From Vagococcus sp. CY52-2 (GTDB lineage: Bacteria > Bacillota > Bacilli > Lactobacillales > Vagococcaceae), in assembly GCF_022655055.1 (NCBI RefSeq), contig NZ_CP093384.1, forward strand, positions 186,001 to 250,000: a DNA stretch of 64,000 nt, written 5' to 3'. Numbering within the stretch: position 1 is the first letter of the stretch; every line of letters begins with the position of its first letter. Of the stretch, positions 1 through 7,943 are shown piece by piece. The position numbers were made by a program, and so were the translations under genes. Below the pieces are notes generated by a model that saw only the letters and a program-made list of their open reading frames with translations, was not told where the DNA came from and searched no databases.

Positions 1-73
1 ATTATTCATTTTATTAGTTAATTAAATGATGTATAGTGTAGATATGATACATAATACGGTGAGGAATGTGAGT

Positions 74-442
74 ATGGAAAATAAATTAATGGAGAGATGG
101 TTAGATTATACCAATCAACATAATAAGCTAGAAAAAAAATTAGAAAATACACTAAAAAGAAAAGTGAATTTATCATTAAATGAATATTATGTTTTATATT
201 ATTTGGGAAAGACACCTAGCCACTGTATTAAATTGATTGATATAAGTAAATATTTTAATTTAAGTCAAAGTGCGATGTCTAGAATGATGGTTAGAATGGA
301 AAGTGAAGATTATGGTATGATAGAAAGAACGACGTGTCTAGATGACAAACGTGGTATATATATCCATCTAACAAAAAAAGGAAAAAATATGTTGATTGAA
401 GCTGAGAGATATATAGAAATTATCCTAAATGAACGTTTATGA
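74..442 (+). CDS. MarR-family transcriptional regulator
   Basis: A protein of about 122 residues with a winged-helix pattern. It has a helical N-terminus, then a helix-turn-helix (IDISKYFNLSQSAMSRMMVRM) followed by a wing ending in DDKRGIYIHLTKKGK, which is the MarR signature. I chose the ATG at 74 because GGTGAGG lies about 9 bases upstream; an upstream in-frame ATG at 26 has no ribosome site. It lies just upstream of and parallel to a flavin oxidoreductase, so it probably controls that gene in response to a small electrophile or phenolic compound. The ligand is inferred from family habit only. Confidence 0.8.
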   Translation: MENKLMERWLDYTNQHNKLEKKLENTLKRKVNLSLNEYYVLYYLGKTPSHCIKLIDISKYFNLSQSAMSRMMVRMESEDYGMIERTTCLDDKRGIYIHLTKKGKNMLIEAERYIEIILNERL

Positions 443-544
443 TTAAGTCATTATGCTTGCTCATAGACTTTTTTTATTATAACATACTATCCATAAAATG
501 CGTGCGCATGCATTTATATAAAACTTTCATGAAAGGTGAGGATC

Positions 545-1654
545 ATGTTGAAGAATTTTACTGATAGTGTAACATTTAAGCGAGGATTAACATTAAAAAA
601 TAGATTGTTTATGGCCCCGATGACAACTAAGATGTCTTTTTACGATGGTGTTATTACAACGGATGAAGCAAATTATTATGGGTTGCGCTCAGGTGGCGTG
701 GGAGCAGTAATCACAGCTGCAGCTAATGTTCAAGAAGATGGTAAAGGATGGGAAGGCGAATTGGGAGTTTATGACGATAGACAGATTCCTGGTTTGAGTA
801 AACTTGCAAGTAGTATTAAAAAAAATGGCACCAAGGCTATTCTACAAATTTTTCATGCTGGAAGAATGACTAATTCTCAGATTTTACGTGGTACTCAACC
901 AATTTCAGCAAGCAGTATAGCTGCAGAAAGACCAGATGCGGAAATGCCACGTGAAATGACTGAAAGTGATATTTTACATTTAATCGATAGCTTCAAGCAA
1001 GCGACAATTCGTGCAATCAAGGCAGGATTTGATGGAGTTGAAATACATGGAGCAAATACTTATATTATTCAACAATTTTTCTCACCACATTCTAATCGAC
1101 GAAAAGATGAATGGGGTGGCACATTAGAAAAAAGATACCATTTTATTGATACTATTGTTGATGAAATAATTGATACAGTTGATCAATCAGATGTAGAAAA
1201 TTTTATTATTGGGTATCGATTCTCACCAGAGGAGTTTGAAAATCCTGGTATTAAATTTGAAGATACGTTGTTCTTAATCGATAAATTATCTAATAAAGGA
1301 TTGGATTATCTTCATATTTCTTTAAATGATTATAATCGTAAATCTGTTTCTCCTTCTTATCAGGATAAATCGATGCTTGAATATGTTTATCAAAAAATAA
1401 ATAATAGAGTCCCTTTAATTGGAATAGGTGATGTGAGAACTTTAAAAGATGTCCAAAATGTTCTAGAGAATGCTGATTTTGTAGCAGTTGGTCGTTCTAT
1501 GATTATTGATCCTCATTGGGCACAAAAAATATTGGATAATAAAGAACCTCTGATTAGAACGTCTTTATCTATGTATGACAGAGAAGAATTGTTTATTCAA
1601 GATGGGTTGACTGAATTTCTTGAATTTATGATGCCTGAAAGATTAAAAGAATGA
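545..1654 (+). CDS. NADH:flavin oxidoreductase, old yellow enzyme family
   Basis: An FMN-dependent TIM-barrel ene-reductase of about 369 residues, the normal length for the short OYE class. Visible family motifs are LFMAPMTTKM near the N-terminus, HAGRM, the substrate/FMN segment HGANTYIIQQFFSPHSNRR with DEWGG following, and the C-terminal phosphate-binding IGIGDVRTLKD and VAVGRSMIIDP. The start is taken at ATG 545 because AAAGGTGAGG sits just upstream; a GTG nine bases earlier lies inside that ribosome site. The cytoplasmic enzyme likely reduces activated C=C bonds with NAD(P)H. The preceding MarR gene suggests induction by an electrophile. The exact substrate is unknown. Confidence 0.88.
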   Translation: MLKNFTDSVTFKRGLTLKNRLFMAPMTTKMSFYDGVITTDEANYYGLRSGGVGAVITAAANVQEDGKGWEGELGVYDDRQIPGLSKLASSIKKNGTKAILQIFHAGRMTNSQILRGTQPISASSIAAERPDAEMPREMTESDILHLIDSFKQATIRAIKAGFDGVEIHGANTYIIQQFFSPHSNRRKDEWGGTLEKRYHFIDTIVDEIIDTVDQSDVENFIIGYRFSPEEFENPGIKFEDTLFLIDKLSNKGLDYLHISLNDYNRKSVSPSYQDKSMLEYVYQKINNRVPLIGIGDVRTLKDVQNVLENADFVAVGRSMIIDPHWAQKILDNKEPLIRTSLSMYDREELFIQDGLTEFLEFMMPERLKE

Positions 1655-1680
1655 TGAGATGACTCATCATTCTTTTTTTA
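1650..1680 (+). terminator. Rho-independent terminator of the oxidoreductase gene
   Basis: A nine-base-pair stem (AATGATGAG / CTCATCATT) with a four-base loop is followed by a T-rich run. It overlaps the end of the oxidoreductase gene. Confidence 0.85.
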
Positions 1681-1712
1681 TAATAGGATTTAGTTATTTT
1701 TTGATAAAAAAT

Positions 1713-1802
1713 AGACCTAACAGGATTTTGTGCTTTTTGTCGTACGTTTCACATTGGAGTGCCTTTTGTTTCTCCAATAAATCTTAAACACCTGTTAGGT
1801 CT
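1713..1802 (-). other. Structured intergenic element, possible small RNA or terminator
   Basis: A perfect 12-bp closing stem (AGACCTAACAGG / CCTGTTAGGTCT) encloses about 66 bases containing a second seven-bp hairpin (ATTGGAG / CTCCAAT). On the minus strand the 3' arm is followed by ATTTTTTA, so transcription in that direction would end here. No open reading frame explains it. It resembles the end of a small structured RNA; I do not recognise the family. Confidence 0.45.
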
Positions 1803-2074
1803 TATTTTGTTAATAAGGAAGATTTCAAATTCCCACGCCTTTCTATCTTGTTTAAACTTCTAATTCACTTACATGTGTTTCTGTTTACATGTCAACCAGT
1901 TACAAATCTTTTAAATATTACCTTTCTCGTTTAAAGCTGATAAGATCTAAATATCTTGTTAACTAATTGTGGGAATTGTAGTTCCTTATATGCTTATAAT
2001 AACCTGTCTCTAAAAAAAATGCAAACGATTACATTTAGGTGGTATATGTTTTTTCAGCTATCTTTTATACAAAG

Positions 2075-2118
2075 AAACAGAAAAACAAAAGCCGTTTTTA
2101 GCTTCTGTTTTTCTTTAC
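2075..2118 (-). terminator. Terminator after the 49-residue peptide gene
   Basis: A long stem with one mismatch (AGAAAAACAGAAGC against GCTTTTGTTTTTCT) and a loop of about eight bases, followed on the minus strand by a U-rich tail. It lies 36 bases past the stop of the small gene and closes a one-gene transcription unit. Confidence 0.75.
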
Positions 2119-2153
2119 AGGTATTTTGTTCGATAAATAATTGTTAGGAAGGC

Positions 2154-2300
2154 TTAGTTAAATTGACGACAACCAACTAGAGTGGGATGAGGGTCAAAAT
2201 CGTCAGATAATATTGGTATATCTGTAACTATCTCTGTGGCATTGTGTCCCACAATATGAGCCACAACAATTGCAATGGCAAAAACTATCATCATAATCAT
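2154..2300 (-). CDS. 49-residue membrane peptide under an M-box riboswitch
   Basis: A short reading frame beginning MIMMIVFAIAIVVAHIVGHN and ending with an acidic, soluble tail (DDFDPHPTLVGCRQFN). The N-terminal 18 residues form one predicted membrane helix; the tail has three histidines and several aspartates that could bind metal. TAGGAGGTGG lies six to eight bases before the start, an excellent ribosome site. It is the only gene between the Mg2+ riboswitch terminator upstream and the terminator downstream. M-box elements normally control Mg2+ transporters, so this peptide is probably made at low Mg2+ and may modulate a transporter or the membrane. I do not recognise the family. Confidence 0.7.
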   Translation of the reverse strand: MIMMIVFAIAIVVAHIVGHNATEIVTDIPILSDDFDPHPTLVGCRQFN

Positions 2301-2313
2301 CCACCTCCTAAAA

Positions 2314-2349
2314 TTAAAAATAGCCCTAACTAAATAAAGAGGTTAGGAC
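2314..2349 (-). terminator. Expression-platform terminator of the M-box
   Basis: On the minus strand CCTAAC...GTTAGG forms a hairpin followed by GCTATTTTT. It stands between the aptamer and the ribosome site of the peptide gene, so Mg2+ binding is expected to favour termination here. Confidence 0.8.
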
Positions 2350-2364
2350 TTGAAAGAACGAACA

Positions 2365-2525
2365 TATTTTAAGTAATATGTTGAGCTTTAGCACTATGCA
2401 ACGTAAAGAAACATCTTAGCTATCTTATGAAAAGCCTTAACGACAATTCCTGTTCTACCCATTGGTGTCTCTCGACGTTTTTGGGCAATAGCCTGTGTTT
2501 GCATAGGAGCCTCACCTAACAAAAT
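2365..2525 (-). promoter_or_regulatory. M-box (ykoK) magnesium riboswitch aptamer
   Basis: The minus strand reads GTTAGGTGAGGCTCCTATGC at its 5' end, then GCTATTGCCCAAAAACGTCG, CACCAATGGGT and, near the 3' end, GCATAGTGCTAAAGCTCAAC. These are the conserved blocks of the ykoK/M-box RNA in their usual order. In the known family Mg2+ compacts the aptamer and switches off downstream expression. Here it is followed by a terminator and one 49-residue peptide gene rather than an mgtE, mgtA or corA gene. Confidence 0.93.
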
Positions 2526-2541
2526 TCATTTATCGTATTTT

Positions 2542-2569
2542 ATTTTAACGGAATATAAGGCATTGTCAA
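2542..2569 (-). promoter_or_regulatory. Promoter of the M-box transcript
   Basis: A minus-strand -35 TTGACA and -10 TAAAAT are separated by 16 bases, shortly before the aptamer. The -35 overlaps the stop codon of the upstream YibF-like gene. Confidence 0.7.
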
Positions 2570-3318
2570 TTTTTAACTTGTTTTATGAGTAAGAAAATCG
2601 TAATGGGAATCGTGATGGCAATACTAATCCCGCTAAAAATAATTGCAACCCATTCTGTGACAATTAATTTACTGTTTACCAGTTGTGTTAGACTATAATT
2701 CAAATCAAATACCCAAATTAATAATGCAAACTGACTACCTATAGCTGCGAAAATGAGGGTATTAATTGTTGGTCCTAAAACATCTTTACCTACTGTTAGA
2801 CCAGAAGATTTCCATTCAGAAAGAGACAGGTCAGGAAGTTGTTCTTTAATTTCAATCATGGATGAGGTAATTGAAATAGCAATGTCGTTAATAGCACCAA
2901 TGACAGTCATAAGAAGGACAGACACACTTAAATCAACAAAAGATATTCCAATATGTAACGAGTACATATCCATTTCCATTAATCCTTCAAGAGGGATTCC
3001 TTGAAGATGCAATAAGGAAGTGGTAAAAAATATCGGAAAAACCATGAGTAAAATAATGAATGTACTACTTAAAAAAGCTGACTTTGTTGAAGGGTTAAAC
3101 CCATTAATATTAAATAGATTATTTGCACTGATTAAAATAGAGGTTATAACGGTTAATATAATTGGAGAAAAGCCTAAGTTAAACCCTAAAATCATGAAAA
3201 ATAGCATTGCTAAATTAATCCCCAATGTGATTAATGTAAGTAATCCCCTTTTTTTTTGAAAAAACCAGAATAACAAGATAAGAACTAGAAGTAAGACTAA
3301 GTTAACACTCATGTTCAT
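2566..3318 (-). CDS. YibE/F-family membrane protein (YibF-like)
   Basis: A protein of 250 residues with about seven hydrophobic segments and no catalytic motif. It shows the paired family segments GAINDIAISITSSM and VGKDVLGPTINTLIFA, which also occur in slightly different form in the gene just upstream. The two genes overlap by 17 bases and are certainly co-transcribed. The family is widespread in Firmicutes and its function is unknown; the glycine/proline-rich repeated membrane motif suggests a transporter or channel, which is inference. Confidence 0.85.
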   Translation of the reverse strand: MNMSVNLVLLLVLILLFWFFQKKRGLLTLITLGINLAMLFFMILGFNLGFSPIILTVITSILISANNLFNINGFNPSTKSAFLSSTFIILLMVFPIFFTTSLLHLQGIPLEGLMEMDMYSLHIGISFVDLSVSVLLMTVIGAINDIAISITSSMIEIKEQLPDLSLSEWKSSGLTVGKDVLGPTINTLIFAAIGSQFALLIWVFDLNYSLTQLVNSKLIVTEWVAIIFSGISIAITIPITIFLLIKQVKN

Positions 3319-4423
3319 TCCTCCTTGTCAGAAAAATACTTGCAATGAAACTGGTAATGGGGATAGTTAAGATAATCCCAATGCTTCCAATTAATGCGCG
3401 AGTCACTTCGAGCGAGAGAGAAATAGGAAACGTATAATTAAAGGACATATCATTTCTTAAAAAAATAAGGATTAAAGGAATGGATCCACTTAAATAAGAA
3501 AAAAACATAATATTAATCATTGGACCAATGACATCAGATCCAACTTGTATCCCTGATTGATACAATGCTTGAGGGGTTAATTGCTTATGTCTTTGACCGA
3601 TTTCATTCATGGCAGTACTGAGTGTAATGGAAATATCCATTGTTGCTCCCATCGTCCCAATTAATAAACTAGAGATGAAGAGAACATGTTGGGGCCTAGT
3701 AATCAATTCCATTTCTTCATAACGAAGTCCTTTATGTTTTAATAAAGTGATTACGCCTACTCCTACGATAAAAGTCACCAGTGTGCTACAAATTGTTGCT
3801 AAAATAGCAATCTTAGTTTTTTGATTCCAACCATTTGAAATAATTAAGGTACTAGACACAATGATAGGAAAAAATAGTAAGCAAAGCCACACAAGAGATT
3901 GACTAGAAATCTGTTCATAAATGATTAATAAGCAGTAAAAAAGACCAGTATTTATTATAAGTCCTAGTAGAGACGTAACCCCATTTTTTCTTCCTATAAG
4001 TATTAGTAAAAGAACAAAACAAAACATCATGATAGCCAAACCTGTATCTCGTTTAGTATCGAGAATGGTAGTTTGTGACATGTTACTATCCTTGATAGAT
4101 AGAAATACTAACTCGCCTTTTTTATAATCTTGATCCTTAATTTTTGATTGACTAAAGGTATTTGAAAGAGTTAGTTTTTTTCCTTTATATTGAGAGGATA
4201 ATACAATTAATTCTATCTTTTGAGTTGTTAGGACGTCTTTATTTTGATGTTCATCAATAGTGTCTTGTTTATTGCTTGTTTCAATTTTAGTAATTTTCCC
4301 TAAAGGATCATGGTATTGATTATATTGCAATGTTTGATAAATCCACCAAATATTTAAGGTTAAAAGGATGGCGGCAAAAAAGCCCCATAGATATTTTTGT
4401 AACAAAGTAAACCTCCTTATCAA
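3302..4423 (-). CDS. YibE/F-family membrane protein (YibE-like)
   Basis: A protein of 373 residues. A first membrane helix is followed by an extracytoplasmic domain of about 90 residues (rich in K, D and T, with KGKKLTLSNTFSQS), then about seven further helices. The membrane part has GATMDISITLSTAMNEI and VGSDVIGPMINIMFF, matching the motif pair in the partner gene downstream. It is the first gene of a two-gene operon; GGAGG lies just before the start. Its biochemical role is not known. Confidence 0.85.
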   Translation of the reverse strand: MIRRFTLLQKYLWGFFAAILLTLNIWWIYQTLQYNQYHDPLGKITKIETSNKQDTIDEHQNKDVLTTQKIELIVLSSQYKGKKLTLSNTFSQSKIKDQDYKKGELVFLSIKDSNMSQTTILDTKRDTGLAIMMFCFVLLLILIGRKNGVTSLLGLIINTGLFYCLLIIYEQISSQSLVWLCLLFFPIIVSSTLIISNGWNQKTKIAILATICSTLVTFIVGVGVITLLKHKGLRYEEMELITRPQHVLFISSLLIGTMGATMDISITLSTAMNEIGQRHKQLTPQALYQSGIQVGSDVIGPMINIMFFSYLSGSIPLILIFLRNDMSFNYTFPISLSLEVTRALIGSIGIILTIPITSFIASIFLTRRNEHEC

Positions 4424-4683
4424 TCAAACTATCATAATTATAGACATATTATGATAGTTTTTCATTAGAAGATTAATGATATTTATTATTTATTAATTAT
4501 TTAATCATTTTATAATAAAAAGTAATGAATATCATTTTTTAAAAATATTCTCGAAAGAGCTAAATTAAAAAGAATATAAGGTGTTACCATTGACAGGGAG
4601 AAATTAATATTAAGTAGATGAAAACGGAACTATTTGAATTTAGACTTAAGTAGCAAGATTTGATAGATTTACTTGAGTATATT

Positions 4684-4717
4684 AAAAAATCACAAAATAT
4701 AGATTTGTGATTTTTTA
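4684..4717 (-). terminator. Terminator of the XRE-membrane protein gene
   Basis: AAAAAATCACAAA and TTTGTGATTTTTT form a 13-bp stem ending exactly at the gene's stop. The remaining bases from 4424 to 4684 hold no reading frame or clear signal. Confidence 0.75.
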
Positions 4718-5128
4718 ATTAATGAATTTTTTTATATAATAAGTAAGTGCAAATAGATTCACTAATTCTCCTAACATAATCATTCCAGAAATAATCAGTT
4801 TAGAATTTTCTGTTAGCAATGATGCGAATAAAACAGCCAATAAAATAATTAAAGTCACTAGGCAAATAATGATGGAAAATTGAAAATAGTGTTTATTTGT
4901 TTGTTTCATGATAGGCTTTAAAGGTGTCTGATTGTCTGTTAGGAATAGGTCATCCAATGAAAAGCCTAATAGTTTTGCAAGTTTTACTAAATCATTTATA
5001 TCTGGATAGAGAATATCATCTTCCCACTCTATAATCGTATCTTTTGTAACGTGTAATTTTTTCGCTAATTGATCCTGGGTTAGCTGTTTCTCAATTCGTT
5101 TACTTGTAATAATGGTTCCTAAGTTCAT
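4715..5128 (-). CDS. XRE-type DNA-binding protein with membrane anchor
   Basis: A protein of 137 residues. Residues 1-60 are a Cro/CI helix-turn-helix (LTQDQLAKKLHVTKDTIIEW, then PDINDLVKLAKLLGFSLDDL), typical of small lactic-acid-bacterial regulators. Residues about 80-133 contain two hydrophobic helices, so the regulator is probably membrane-bound. Such proteins often sense envelope state or pair with a membrane partner. It lies directly downstream of a decayed signal peptidase gene on the same strand. Its target is unknown. Confidence 0.8.
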   Translation of the reverse strand: MNLGTIITSKRIEKQLTQDQLAKKLHVTKDTIIEWEDDILYPDINDLVKLAKLLGFSLDDLFLTDNQTPLKPIMKQTNKHYFQFSIIICLVTLIILLAVLFASLLTENSKLIISGMIMLGELVNLFALTYYIKKFIN

Positions 5129-5144
5129 ATTATCTCACACTCCT

Positions 5145-5535
5145 TTAATTTATTTTTCCAATAGAAGGAAGTGGAAAAAAAAGATAAATCATTTTTCCCA
5201 CAATATTGCGTTTATTAATACAACCAAAATGTCTACTGTCGATAGAATTTCCTCCATTGTCATCTAAAACAAAAAATTCATGACGATTTAATTTATAAGA
5301 AAAAATCCAGTATGTACTCTGTTTTTTTAATCAAATGCTTCTCTTACTTGTTAATTATTGATAAAAAGTTGCTTCTTTTTATAGCAAACAGTTTCTCCAG
5401 GTAAACCAATAATACGCTCTACATATTGTTTTTCTTCGCTAGACACCTTAGTTGAGGAAACAATAAATAATTGTAGCAATAGAATAAAAAAATACTGAAT
5501 AATAATAGTATATTATTTTTTAAAATTTTTTTCAT
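5145..5535 (-). pseudogene. Decayed type I signal peptidase
   Basis: Reading the minus strand across frames gives MKKILKNN, a hydrophobic stretch, then VERIIGLPGETV (signal peptidase box D, around the catalytic lysine) and FFVLDDNGGNSIDSRHFG (box E), ending FPLPSIGKIN. Several stops and frameshifts separate these pieces, and the segment with the catalytic serine is not visible. It faces away from the secreted-protein/sortase operon, which suggests that this operon once had a dedicated peptidase. Confidence 0.75.
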
Positions 5536-5670
5536 GTTCGACCTCTTTTTATTTATTATAATGTAATATCAAAAAAGTAGTCATATAGCTATATAAAGGA
5601 ATGAACAATAGATATGATTAGAAAAATATGAGAAAAAATAGATAAAAAGGTAGGTTGTATCATTAGGTTG

Positions 5671-5679
5671 TGATATAAT
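5671..5679 (+). promoter_or_regulatory. Extended -10 promoter of the sortase operon
   Basis: TGATATAAT is a perfect extended -10 element about 30 bases before the first start codon. No good -35 is visible at the right distance, as is common for extended -10 promoters. Confidence 0.6.
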
Positions 5680-5708
5680 ATAACAGTATAAAAAGGAGGT
5701 TTTAATTA

Positions 5709-6278
5709 ATGAAAAAATTAGTATCACTTATTTTTACTTTGTTAGTAGTCATGTTACCGATTACAGCGAATGCTGCTGGAGCCATCTCTACTGATGAACA
5801 ACGTATATTAGATTCTTTGAATGCGGGGATTACGACTAAAGAAGGCCAGCGTTTTTTCTTTTCAGCAACTGATATTCAGCAAGCTGAAAATGATTTAAAA
5901 ACCAATGATTATAGTGCTGAAACTGTTAATACTGTAGTTGGTCATATTGAAGCGGCTAAACAATTAGCTGTTGATAATTCAGCAGGTATTAAAGCAACAG
6001 GTTTGGAAGACTTTTTAAAACAGTTACCTAAACATATACAAAACCAAATTCAAAATCATATTTTAGAAGCAGCAAAAGCACTAGGCTTATCTGTGGATAG
6101 TAAAGGAAATGTTACAAATAATGCTGGACAAAAAGTATTTGTTGCGACAACAAGTAGTAATCCAGTTGTAAAAACAACCGGTATTTCACTAACTAGTGCC
6201 ATCGTGACAATTGCTAGTTTAGTGGCATTAACAGTAGCGACAGGTTTCTTCTCAAAAAGAAGAGGAGCTAGTTGTTAA
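5709..6278 (+). CDS. Secreted wall-directed protein with atypical C-terminal anchor
   Basis: A protein of 189 residues with a signal peptide (MKKLVSLIFTLLVVMLPITANA, cleaved near residue 22-23), a mostly helical domain rich in D, Q and N, then NPVVKTTG, a hydrophobic segment (SLTSAIVTIASLVALTVATG) and a positive tail KRRG. That is the layout of a sortase substrate, but no LPXTG is present; the motif position holds PVVKTTG. AAAAGGAGG precedes the start. The next gene, overlapping by one base, is a sortase, so this is probably its dedicated substrate. I do not recognise the helical domain. Confidence 0.75.
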   Translation: MKKLVSLIFTLLVVMLPITANAAGAISTDEQRILDSLNAGITTKEGQRFFFSATDIQQAENDLKTNDYSAETVNTVVGHIEAAKQLAVDNSAGIKATGLEDFLKQLPKHIQNQIQNHILEAAKALGLSVDSKGNVTNNAGQKVFVATTSSNPVVKTTGISLTSAIVTIASLVALTVATGFFSKRRGASC

Positions 6279-6946
6279 TGAATAAAAGGGTACTGGCATA
6301 TGTTTATATGCCAGTACTCTTTTTTATTTCTGCCTATGTCATTTTATTCTTGTTATTCTTGCCATTTAGAGAGACAGTTGACTTATTTGTCAGTGCTATT
6401 AGCATTACAGAAAAAGCAGAAAATACAAAAGTTAGTTCTATCTTTGATGAAGCGAAGCAAAAAAATATTACCTCTGTAAAAAATAAAATCCCTTCGAGTC
6501 AGATTGAATATCCTAGCCTAGGAGCGGAGTACGGGGTCGTTAATATAGATAAATATAATGTTCAAGCACGATTAATTTACGGTGATTCTCAGGAAGATTT
6601 GAGAGAAGGAGTAGGGCAATTTAATGGGAGTGTTTTTCCTGGTGAAGAAGGAACAACACTTATAGGTGGTCATAATACAGCAGATTTAGCAGCTCTAGAT
6701 GGAGTTGAATCAGATGACACAATTACTATTAAAACAAGTTATGAAACGTATCAGTATAAAGTAACTCATAAAAAAGTTGCTCGATTTGATGATAAGTCTG
6801 CCATCGAAACTCTCTATAAAAAATCAGATAATAATCAATTAATTTTATACACGTGTTATCCGATAGATATGATTGGCTTAACTGATAATCGATTGTTTGT
6901 CTATGCTGAACGAATTTCTGGAAAAATGATTGATCAAAACCAATAG
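6278..6946 (+). CDS. Sortase, class D-like
   Basis: A protein of about 223 residues with one N-terminal membrane helix and a C-terminal sortase fold. The catalytic set is visible: His132 in GGHNT, Cys193 in LYTCYP and Arg205 in TDNRLFV, with the expected spacing. It lacks the long C-terminal extension of pilin sortases. The start overlaps the stop of the upstream secreted-protein gene (TAATG); a TTG six bases earlier is a possible alternative. It probably anchors the upstream protein in the cell wall. The class assignment is from overall shape and is less certain than the sortase call. Confidence 0.85.
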   Translation: MNKRVLAYVYMPVLFFISAYVILFLLFLPFRETVDLFVSAISITEKAENTKVSSIFDEAKQKNITSVKNKIPSSQIEYPSLGAEYGVVNIDKYNVQARLIYGDSQEDLREGVGQFNGSVFPGEEGTTLIGGHNTADLAALDGVESDDTITIKTSYETYQYKVTHKKVARFDDKSAIETLYKKSDNNQLILYTCYPIDMIGLTDNRLFVYAERISGKMIDQNQ

Positions 6947-6961
6947 AGAAAGGATGTTTAG

Positions 6962-7843
6962 ATGAATAAAAAGATAAAGCATGTCTATCAATTTTTGCTA
7001 ACATTACTTTCTGTATTGTGTTTATTGATTGCTAGTGAGATATTGATTGCAAAACCGTTTTTGTTATCTTCAAATCATTGGATAAAGGTAGCTATGGAGA
7101 GTGATTACACTAAAAGTTTGACTGATTCAATTAATCAATCCATTCAAGATATCGGGATGGCTAGCGGTATAAAACAAGACGGATTAAATCAAATAATATC
7201 ACAATCGGAAGTAACAAAAGATTTTGACCAATTTATAACTAAGGCGTTCAAAGGCGAATCTTATGAAATAAAACAAGATGTAGTTGAATCAAGGCTAAAG
7301 ACTGCGGTAGAAGATTATGCTAAAAAAGAAAATAAACCTATTACAGCAGAAAATCAAGCGTCTGTCGACCAATTCATTACAAAAAGCATCGAGATTTATA
7401 ATGGAAAAATTCATAATAAAATTATTTCAACAATTGGTTTACGGGTTAGTTTAATTAAACGATTAACTACGATTACTTTGATTGTGTCGCTTATCGTATT
7501 GTGTTTATTAATTTTATGTTTGTACTTTGCAAGCGGCCGATATAAGCATGTGTTTGTAAGAAATATTGCTTATGTGATAACGAGTACAGGTTTGTTACTT
7601 GTATCTTTTACCGTTATTCTATCAATGAAAAATCCACTGACTTATTTATCGATTATTGACGATCACATGAAAGTATGGATTATAGAAAGCCTTAAATTAC
7701 CAATGCTAGTACAAGTTATAGTAAGTCTAGTATTTTTAATATTAGGTATTTTATTAAGTGTGTATTCTTATAAAGAATATAAACGTTTAGAGAAACGTGG
7801 GTTTAGACGAAAGCAACAAGTAATGGACGAAATAGAATATTAA
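6962..7843 (+). CDS. Membrane protein with extracellular domain, sortase operon
   Basis: A protein of 293 residues with one membrane helix near the N-terminus (FLLTLLSVLCLLIASEILI), about 130 mostly helical extracytoplasmic residues with abundant K, D and Q, then three helices near residues 170-265 and a basic cytoplasmic tail. It begins 15 bases after the sortase gene and ends before a terminator, so it belongs to the same operon. I do not recognise the family. The context suggests a role with the sortase or its substrate, for example as a receptor or chaperone. Confidence 0.75.
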   Translation: MNKKIKHVYQFLLTLLSVLCLLIASEILIAKPFLLSSNHWIKVAMESDYTKSLTDSINQSIQDIGMASGIKQDGLNQIISQSEVTKDFDQFITKAFKGESYEIKQDVVESRLKTAVEDYAKKENKPITAENQASVDQFITKSIEIYNGKIHNKIISTIGLRVSLIKRLTTITLIVSLIVLCLLILCLYFASGRYKHVFVRNIAYVITSTGLLLVSFTVILSMKNPLTYLSIIDDHMKVWIIESLKLPMLVQVIVSLVFLILGILLSVYSYKEYKRLEKRGFRRKQQVMDEIEY

Positions 7844-7850
7844 ATACTGA

Positions 7851-7878
7851 ATCCAACCAGATTAACGGTTGGATTTTT
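7851..7878 (+). terminator. Terminator of the sortase operon
   Basis: ATCCAACC and GGTTGGAT pair with an eight-base loop and are followed by TTTTTC, immediately after the membrane-protein gene. Confidence 0.85.
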
Positions 7879-7943
7879 TCAACATGTGTATAGGTAATCA
7901 GCTATGGAGCTAATTAATATAACGGCAAGGAGCGTAATGCTCG

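Noticed and set aside
1956-2147. Open frame of 63 codons on the plus strand
   Set aside because: It runs through the terminator hairpin of the minus-strand peptide gene, has no ribosome site and shows no protein-like composition.
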